Source of the DNA: Tannerellaceae bacterium
Lineage (GTDB): Bacteria > Bacteroidota > Bacteroidia > Bacteroidales > Tannerellaceae
Assembly: GCA_031273385.1 (NCBI GenBank)
Contig: JAISRY010000061.1
Location: 1-9,886 of the forward strand
DNA length: 9,886 nucleotides
Direction: 5' to 3'
A model generated the notes under the pieces. The model made no database searches. It saw only the letters and a list, made by a program, of their open reading frames with translations, and was not told where the DNA came from. Positions 1 to 4,608 of the stretch are shown piece by piece; position 1 is the first letter of the stretch; the number at the start of each line of letters is the position of its first letter. The translations under genes were made by a program, and so were the position numbers.

Positions 1-37
1 TGTCTCCACTCGCTGCGCTCGGTCGACATGACGTTCT
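1..37. repeat. 37-bp inverted repeat, left copy
   Basis: These 37 bases are an exact reverse complement of 9843-9879 near the other end of the window. The element contains CTCGCTGCGCTC and a central GTCGAC. It begins at base 1, so its true outer boundary may lie outside the window. It has no coding sense and sits in intergenic DNA beyond the fabD 3' end. It is probably one copy of a dispersed chromosomal repeat. Positions 38-60 (a CCCG...CGGG short arm pair) join it to the next module. Confidence 0.85.
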
Positions 38-70
38 CCCGCTCGGTTCCCCCTAACGGGATTGCTATCG

Positions 71-122
71 CCGTCATTTCCCTTTTTGATAAACCTGGTT
101 TATTGGGTACTCGCAATGACGG
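71..122. repeat. 52-bp palindromic element with 8-bp terminal inverted repeats
   Basis: The unit is bounded by CCGTCATT (71-78) and its exact inverse AATGACGG (115-122). At its centre is a perfect palindrome, ATAAACC-T-GGTTTAT (89-103). A second copy in opposite orientation lies at 9615-9664: positions 67-116 match its reverse complement at 47 of 50 bases. Terminal inverted repeats, a central hairpin and a lack of coding capacity resemble a REP-like or miniature mobile element. Mobility is not demonstrated. Confidence 0.75.
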
Positions 123-162
123 ATACTATTTGACTTTCAGGAGATTGTGATTTGCCGTCATT
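115..162. repeat. 48-bp AATGACGG/CCGTCATT element next to the fabD stop
   Basis: The element runs from AATGACGG (115-122) to CCGTCATT (155-162) and shares its outer 8 bp with the preceding module. The reverse complement of 9778-9825 has the same 48-bp length. It shares the first 18 bases exactly and about three quarters of the rest, so the two are diverged copies of one family. It ends 9 bp downstream of the leftward fabD stop, so its hairpin could also act as the fabD 3' end or terminator; that role is inferred. Confidence 0.7.
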
Positions 163-171
163 ATCACCCAA

Positions 172-1053
172 TCAGTGTATCCCCTCTGTTATGACGGTGT
201 TGTTTACTTTCGTGATCAGGCCTTGGAGGACGGAGCCGGGGCCTAGTTCGATGAAATGGAGGGCGCCGTCGGCGATCATGTTTTCTACCGTTTGCGTCCA
301 GCGAACAGGCGAGGTGAGTTGGGCGATCAGGTTGGCTTTTATCCTGTCAGGATCGGTCTCGGGGCGGGCGTTTACGTTCTGGTAGACGGGGCATACCGGT
401 TTGTTTATGGTGGTGTCACGAATCGCTTCGGCCAACTCTTCATGAGCCGCTTCCATCAGCGGGGAATGGAAAGCGCCGCCTACTTTCAGCTTCAACGTCC
501 GCTTTGCACCGGCGGCGGACAGTAGCTCGCACGCCTTGTCTATGCCGGGAACCGTTCCCGATATGACGATCTGGCCGGGACTGTTGTAATTGGCCGGAAC
601 GACCACTTCGCCGCTGATCGCCGCGCATATCTCCTCCACTTTCTCATCCGGCAGCCCCAGTATGGCCGCCATGGTCGACGGCGTCGCTTCACAGGCTTTC
701 TGCATGGCTTTGGCGCGTTTGGAGACCAGCGTCAATCCGCTTTCAAAAGAGAGCGAACCGGCGGCTACCAGGGCGGAAAACTCACCCAACGAATGACCTG
801 CAACCATATCCGGCACGAACTGTTCGCCCAGTGTTTTTGCAAGGACGACCGAATGTAGAAAGATAGCCGGTTGTGTTACTTTTGTTTGTTTTAAATCTTC
901 GTCCGTCCCGTCAAACATCAAGTCGGTGATGCGGAATCCAAGAATCCCGTTCGCCTTTTCAAACAGCTCTTTGGCAAGAGGATTGTTGTCATAGAGTTCT
1001 TTTCCCATCCCGACAAACTGAGCGCCTTGCCCAGGAAATACATACACTTTCAT
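172..1053 (-). CDS. fabD: Malonyl-CoA:acyl-carrier-protein transacylase
   Basis: This 293-residue cytoplasmic enzyme moves the malonyl group from malonyl-CoA to the phosphopantetheine of ACP, supplying the extender unit for type II fatty-acid synthesis. The family motifs are all present: PGQGAQ (oxyanion-side Gln9), the nucleophile motif GHSLGE (Ser88), Arg113 in SKRAKAM for binding the malonyl carboxylate, the catalytic His196 in GGAFHSPL, and Gln245 in AQLTSPV. Their spacing parallels E. coli FabD (Ser92, Arg117, His201, Gln250), and the length is normal. The ATG start is preceded by an A-rich leader without a clear Shine-Dalgarno, as is usual in Bacteroidetes. The gene is divergent from tatA and is not adjacent to other fab genes here. 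Its stop is followed within 9 bp by the repeat block. No defects are visible. Confidence 0.97.
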   Translation of the reverse strand: MKVYVFPGQGAQFVGMGKELYDNNPLAKELFEKANGILGFRITDLMFDGTDEDLKQTKVTQPAIFLHSVVLAKTLGEQFVPDMVAGHSLGEFSALVAAGSLSFESGLTLVSKRAKAMQKACEATPSTMAAILGLPDEKVEEICAAISGEVVVPANYNSPGQIVISGTVPGIDKACELLSAAGAKRTLKLKVGGAFHSPLMEAAHEELAEAIRDTTINKPVCPVYQNVNARPETDPDRIKANLIAQLTSPVRWTQTVENMIADGALHFIELGPGSVLQGLITKVNNTVITEGIH

Positions 1054-1093
1054 TTTTCTAATCTTTTTCTAATTTCAGATTTTTAAGACGGCG

Positions 1094-1101
1094 CAAAGGT
1101 A
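1094..1101 (-). promoter_or_regulatory. Leftward -7 element for fabD
   Basis: On the minus strand these bases read TACCTTTG, a perfect fit to the Bacteroidetes primary-sigma -7 consensus TAnnTTTG. They lie about 40 nt upstream of the fabD ATG. No good TTTG -33 box is seen at the usual 19-21 nt spacing, so the call rests on the -7 element alone. Confidence 0.5.
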
Positions 1102-1115
1102 ATAAAATTTGAATT

Positions 1116-1149
1116 ATTGAAAGACATAAGTTTTGTAATTGTATCTTTG
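1116..1149 (+). promoter_or_regulatory. Rightward promoter of the tatA-tatC-pentapeptide cluster
   Basis: TATCTTTG at 1142-1149 is a perfect TAnnTTTG -7 element. A weak -33-like ATTG at 1116-1119 sits 22 nt upstream, slightly wider than the 19-21 nt norm. The start of transcription would fall a few bases after 1149, giving a leader of about 30 nt before the ATG at 1184. The promoter faces away from that of fabD, and the two -7 elements are about 40 bp apart. Confidence 0.55.
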
Positions 1150-1183
1150 CCCCATTATTTATAAACATTTAAACATCTATATT

Positions 1184-1390
1184 ATGGATCATTTATTGTT
1201 TCTTGGGAATTTGGGTACAGGCGAAATTGTGATTATCGCCCTTGCCGTATTGTTGGTTTTTGGCGGTAAAAAAATCCCCGAACTGATGAAAGGCATCGGT
1301 AAAGGAATCAGGAATTTCAAGGATGGCGTGAAAGGGATAGAGGACGATATTAATATACACGATACGGATAACACGCCCGACAAGCGATAA
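1184..1390 (+). CDS. tatA: Sec-independent translocase subunit TatA
   Basis: This 68-residue inner-membrane subunit of the twin-arginine translocase oligomerises to form the passage for folded proteins carrying RR signal peptides. The N-terminus is short and exported. One transmembrane helix spans about residues 13-27 (GEIVIIALAVLLVF). It is followed by the hinge FGGKKIPEL, the Bacteroidetes form of FGPKKLPEL, then a basic amphipathic helix (about 31-53) and a polar tail. I placed the start at the ATG at 1184. A longer frame beginning at a TTG at 1139 would add 15 residues that overlap the promoter. There is no strong Shine-Dalgarno. tatC follows after 12 nt. No tatB is present, so this is a minimal TatA/TatC system in which TatA probably also fills the TatB role, as inferred for other TatAC bacteria. 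Confidence 0.94.
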   Translation: MDHLLFLGNLGTGEIVIIALAVLLVFGGKKIPELMKGIGKGIRNFKDGVKGIEDDINIHDTDNTPDKR

Positions 1391-1393
1391 GAC

Positions 1394-1400
1394 AAGGAGA
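1394..1400 (+). promoter_or_regulatory. Shine-Dalgarno sequence of tatC
   Basis: AAGGAGA immediately precedes the tatC ATG at 1403. It is one of the few clear Shine-Dalgarno matches in the window, although spacing is short. It favours 1403 over the in-frame ATG at 1418, which has only a weaker, equally close AGAGG. Confidence 0.6.
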
Positions 1401-1402
1401 AG

Positions 1403-2218
1403 ATGCAGCAAGAGGAAATGTCGTTCTGGGATCACCTGGAAGAACTTCGTTGGACTTTATTTCGTTCCGTTTTAGCGCTCTTTCTGTTCGCCGTCGGCTT
1501 TTTTGCTTTTATGCGCGGAGAGAACGGGTTGTTTGACATGGTGATCATGGCGCCTACGCGGGGCGACTTTATTACGTACAGGCTGTTTTGTCTCGTCGGG
1601 TCGTCTTTCTCTTTTATGAATGAGTTTTGCGATACCGCTTTCGAGATCGAGATCATCAACATCAAGCTGGCGGCGCAGTTCTTTATCCACATGACGACCT
1701 CTTTCTGGCTGGCGCTGGTCATGGCTTTCCCCTACCTGATGTATGAGGTCTGGCGATTTGTCAGCCCGGCCCTGTATGAGAACGAAAAGAAGAATGTACG
1801 CTGGGTCTTCCTCTTCGGTACGGTGATGTTCTTCATCGGATGCGCGGTAGGTTATTTCCTGGTATTCCCCATGACGTTGCGTTTTTTGGCGACCTACCAG
1901 ATCAGCGCAGCCATTATGGAACAGGTATCCATTGATTCGTATATGGATAACTTTCTTCTGCTGATCTTCATCATGGGCGTCGTTTTCGAGATGCCGCTGC
2001 TCTCCTGGCTGCTCTCCAAACTGGGCATACTCAACCGCCGTTTCTTCCATAAATACCGGCGGCACGCTTTTATCGGATTGCTGGTTGCCGCCGCATTCAT
2101 TACGCCCAGCAGCGATCCTTTCACCTTGTCGATCGTCTTTATCCCGCTTTACGGACTGTACGAACTGAGCGCGTTTTTCGTCAAACCCGCGCCGAAAGAG
2201 GATGTAGAAACTATATAG
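1403..2218 (+). CDS. tatC: Sec-independent translocase receptor subunit TatC
   Basis: TatC is the polytopic inner-membrane subunit that recognises the twin-arginine signal peptide. The 271-residue product carries the conserved cytoplasmic N-terminus WDHLEELR (Glu14 matches E. coli Glu15). Helices lie at roughly 18-37, 93-117, 133-160, 181-205, 221-236 and 239-259. The first cytoplasmic loop, VWRFVSPALYENE, contains Glu128 (equivalent to E. coli Glu103), and the fourth helix carries FEMP with Glu196 (equivalent to Glu170). The first periplasmic loop (about 38-92) is clearly longer than in E. coli and contains Cys63 and Cys76. Similar long loops are typical of Bacteroidetes TatC, by recollection. 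The gene follows tatA after 12 nt and is followed after 3 nt by the pentapeptide gene, so translational coupling is likely. No lesions are visible. Confidence 0.96.
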   Translation: MQQEEMSFWDHLEELRWTLFRSVLALFLFAVGFFAFMRGENGLFDMVIMAPTRGDFITYRLFCLVGSSFSFMNEFCDTAFEIEIINIKLAAQFFIHMTTSFWLALVMAFPYLMYEVWRFVSPALYENEKKNVRWVFLFGTVMFFIGCAVGYFLVFPMTLRFLATYQISAAIMEQVSIDSYMDNFLLLIFIMGVVFEMPLLSWLLSKLGILNRRFFHKYRRHAFIGLLVAAAFITPSSDPFTLSIVFIPLYGLYELSAFFVKPAPKEDVETI

Positions 2219-2221
2219 GTT

Positions 2222-4417
2222 ATGTACGACACATATTTATTCCTGTCGATAGGGCTGTCCGGTGTGGCCGGAATCGTTTTCCTGATCCGGCAGAATCAAA
2301 AGAAGATCGCCAACCTGAAGCAGCTTCTTGCGAAGCAGCAGGAGCTGATTGACCTGGAAATAAAGGCACAAGTGACGAACCGCTTTACGACGGCGGTCGA
2401 ACTGTTCGGGCACGACAAAGCATCGGTCAGGATCAGCGGCATACGCCATCTGTATGAGTTGGCCGGTGAGCTGCCGGATAAATACAGCGAATCCGTCTTC
2501 GAGATCCTCTGTTACCATATCCGTACCGTGACGAACAGCCTGCCCTATAAGGCCGCTTTTGCCGGTACGCCGTCGGAAGAGGTGATGACGATCCTCCGGC
2601 TCCTGTTCCACAACGGGGAATCCGTCCGGCTGTTTAAAGGAAATATCCCGCAGCTACAACAGGCCTACCTGAAAGGCGTCCGCCTGGAAGAGATCACACT
2701 GGAAGAGGGTGATCTGGCAAACGCCGATTTAAGCGAAGCGAACCTGGAAAGGATGATCTTTACAAAAGCCATTCTTCAAGGGGCTGACCTGTCGAAAACC
2801 AAGTTGAACGAAGCCCTTTTAAAAGAGGCCGACCTGCGTAGGGCTATCCTGGTAGAGGCGAACCTGGAAAAGGCTAACCTCCAGCATACCGATATGGAAG
2901 AGGCTCATGCCGAAAGAAGCAACCTGGCTGCCGCCGATCTACAGGGAGCCAACCTCAAAGGCGTATCCCTGGAGGGCGCCAACCTGAGAGGCGCCAACCT
3001 GAAAGAGGCTAACCTGGCGAAAGCAAACCTCAAGGGAGCCGACCTGGAGGGCGCCAACGTCGAGGGTGCGAATCTCGAAGAGGCCGACTTACAAGGCGCC
3101 AACCTCAAAGGCGTATCCCTGCAGGCAGCCAACCTCAAAGGAGCGGTCTTAACAGAGGCTATCCTCACCGGCGCCAACCTGAACGAAACATGCCTGCACG
3201 ACGCCAACCTGGATAAAGCCCTCCTCGCCAATGCCTGCCTCGCGAAAGCCCAGGCAAAAGGGGCAAGTATGAGAAATGCCTGCCTGGAAGAGGCCAACCT
3301 CGAAAAGGCCAACCTCGAAAAGGCAGACCTGACGGAGGCGACACTATCCAACGCCAACCTGAAAGAGGCGCATCTCGTCGGCATCAACCTCCAACAGGCC
3401 CGACTCAACGAAGCCTGCCTGCAAAAAGCCGACCTGCTCGACGCCACATTGTCCGGCGCCAGCCTGCATAAGGCCATATTGAATGAAGCCTTTCTGACGA
3501 ACGCCTGCCTGACGAACGCCTTTCTGGGCGAAGCGCAGTTGAACGGCGCCATCCTTATAAAAGCCATCTTAAATGAGGCCAACCTGGAGAAAGCGCACCT
3601 GGAAAAGACCGTGCTGAAAGGCGCAGAGCTGGGAAAGGCGATCCTCCATGACGCCGTGCTGGAAAGGGCTGTACTGGCCGAAGCAAACCTGGAAGAGGCC
3701 GCCATGGACAGGGTCACGCTGACCGGCGCGAACCTCGAAAACGCCTGCCTGAAGAACGCCTCCATGGTAGAGGCGCACCTGGAAAAGAGCAGCCTCGTCG
3801 GGGCGAACCTCTTTGGAGCGAACCTGAACGGGGCAGCCATGGAAAGGGCGATACTCATCGAAGCAGACCTGACGCAGGCTATGATGAACGGCGTGAATCT
3901 GCAGAACGCCATCATGGAGCGGTGTACACTGAACGGCGCCGTTATGCGCCATGCCCGTCTCGCCAACGCCCGTCTGAACGAAGCCAGCCTCGCTGGCGCC
4001 GACCTCGAAGCGGTAAACCTGACGGAAGCCCTCCTGGAAAAGGCCAACCTCACAAGAGCGCAACTCCAAGGAGCCTGCCTCGAATGGGCGAATTTAGTGT
4101 GGGCGATCATGACGGAAGCCCATCTGGAGAACGTCAACCTTAGCGGCGCCAACCTCAACGGCGCCAATCTCAACCTCGCCTCCCTCCAAGGCGCCTCCCT
4201 CAACGGCGCTATCCTGGTAGGAGCCAACCTGTCGGAATGTAACCTCTCGGAGGCGAACCTGGAAAGGGCGAACCTGAAAGGCGCCAACCTCAGCAGCGCC
4301 AACCTCAGCGGAGCCAACCTCGAATATGCCAACCTCGAAAACGCCCATCTGGAGAACGCCGTATGGCACGACGCCCGGATGAAGAATGTAAACGTAAAAG
4401 GAACGAACCTCGAATAA
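2222..4417 (+). CDS. Membrane-anchored giant pentapeptide-repeat protein
   Basis: The 731-residue product has three parts. Residues 5-22 form one hydrophobic helix followed by RQNQKK, so the bulk should face the cytoplasm. Residues about 28-50 are likely coiled coil, and 51-140 form an alpha-helical module (RFTTAVELFGHDKASVRISGI...) resembling the module found before repeats in other membrane pentapeptide proteins. From residue 141 to 730 every fifth residue is hydrophobic, almost always Leu or Met, with Ala usually two before it (A-N/D/C/H-L). I count 118 consecutive pentapeptides with no insertion or register slip. Such repeats fold as a right-handed quadrilateral beta-helix, so about 29 coils are expected. 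Substrate and partner are unknown. The ATG lies 3 nt after the tatC stop, implying the same operon and a possible link to Tat or the membrane. It is far longer than Qnr/MfpA-type gyrase-protecting proteins, so that role is not assumed. Confidence 0.93.
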   Translation: MYDTYLFLSIGLSGVAGIVFLIRQNQKKIANLKQLLAKQQELIDLEIKAQVTNRFTTAVELFGHDKASVRISGIRHLYELAGELPDKYSESVFEILCYHIRTVTNSLPYKAAFAGTPSEEVMTILRLLFHNGESVRLFKGNIPQLQQAYLKGVRLEEITLEEGDLANADLSEANLERMIFTKAILQGADLSKTKLNEALLKEADLRRAILVEANLEKANLQHTDMEEAHAERSNLAAADLQGANLKGVSLEGANLRGANLKEANLAKANLKGADLEGANVEGANLEEADLQGANLKGVSLQAANLKGAVLTEAILTGANLNETCLHDANLDKALLANACLAKAQAKGASMRNACLEEANLEKANLEKADLTEATLSNANLKEAHLVGINLQQARLNEACLQKADLLDATLSGASLHKAILNEAFLTNACLTNAFLGEAQLNGAILIKAILNEANLEKAHLEKTVLKGAELGKAILHDAVLERAVLAEANLEEAAMDRVTLTGANLENACLKNASMVEAHLEKSSLVGANLFGANLNGAAMERAILIEADLTQAMMNGVNLQNAIMERCTLNGAVMRHARLANARLNEASLAGADLEAVNLTEALLEKANLTRAQLQGACLEWANLVWAIMTEAHLENVNLSGANLNGANLNLASLQGASLNGAILVGANLSECNLSEANLERANLKGANLSSANLSGANLEYANLENAHLENAVWHDARMKNVNVKGTNLE
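2642..4411 (+). repeat. 118 x 15-bp in-frame coding repeat
   Basis: This is the DNA counterpart of the pentapeptide domain: a 15-bp period of the type gcc-aac-ctc/g-nnn-nnn kept in one phase for 1770 bp. Units differ mainly in the two variable codons. One segment looks recently duplicated: the 20 bases at 2951-2970 recur exactly at 3101-3120, 150 bp (ten units) away, within a similar block of about 56 bp. The period also keeps the antisense strand open, producing a spurious 475-codon frame at 2905-4332. Confidence 0.9.
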
Positions 4418-4429
4418 ACCCCCTGCCTG

Positions 4430-4522
4430 TCAGGGAACGAGGCGTACTAAACGATATATGTCCGGACTTTCACAAGCCCGGACATACCCTATTAACCAAA
4501 AACTAATTATGAAAGAATTCAT
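4430..4522 (-). other. Possible 30-residue leftward small ORF
   Basis: An ATG at 4520-4522 on the minus strand opens 30 codons ending in TGA at 4430. It has a hydrophobic start (MNSFIISFWLIGYV) and a basic tail. It lies 12 nt downstream of a good leftward -7 element (4535-4542). Against it, the frame runs through the hairpin at 4457-4486, has no convincing ribosome site and resembles nothing I know. It may be a chance frame. Confidence 0.2.
4457..4486 (+). terminator. Hairpin after the pentapeptide gene
   Basis: TATGTCCGG (4457-4465) pairs perfectly with CCGGACATA (4478-4486). After one A-C mismatch, CTT (4467-4469) pairs with AAG (4474-4476) around a TCAC loop. It begins 40 nt after the stop codon of the tat cluster. 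No T-run follows on either strand, so it may be a weak or factor-assisted terminator, or a 3' stabilising hairpin serving both convergent units. Confidence 0.55.
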
Positions 4523-4534
4523 TTATCTGTCCTG

Positions 4535-4565
4535 CAAAGATAGGTAATGTGATGCTTTTTGTAAA
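4535..4565 (-). promoter_or_regulatory. Orphan leftward promoter-like sequence
   Basis: The minus strand reads TTTA (4562-4565), 19 nt, then TATCTTTG (4535-4542). That is one mismatch from the Bacteroidetes TTTG-N19-21-TAnnTTTG promoter. It points left into the intergenic hairpin and then antisense to the pentapeptide gene, not toward a known gene. The rest of 4418-4608 holds only a 12-codon rightward frame (ATG at 4509) behind an AT-rich, gene-start-like leader. It may be the relic 5' end of a lost gene. Confidence 0.35.
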
Positions 4566-4608
4566 GAACCCCGTTAACATCGTGCAGGAATAAGTGAAAA
4601 ATGAGCAA

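Noticed and set aside
1139..1183. 15-residue N-terminal extension of TatA from a TTG start
   Set aside because: It would overlap the -7 promoter element at 1142-1149, and TatA proteins begin just before the membrane helix. The ATG at 1184 fits.
2905..4332. 475-codon minus-strand open frame rich in RLAPLRLA-type repeats
   Set aside because: It is the antisense shadow of the 15-bp repeat. The period is a multiple of three, so a stop-free antisense phase stays stop-free. It has no promoter and no family resemblance.
2222..4417. Qnr-type quinolone-resistance or gyrase-protecting protein
   Set aside because: Those proteins are near 200 residues, soluble and have loops in the helix. This one is membrane-anchored, has 118 uninterrupted repeats and lies beside tatC.
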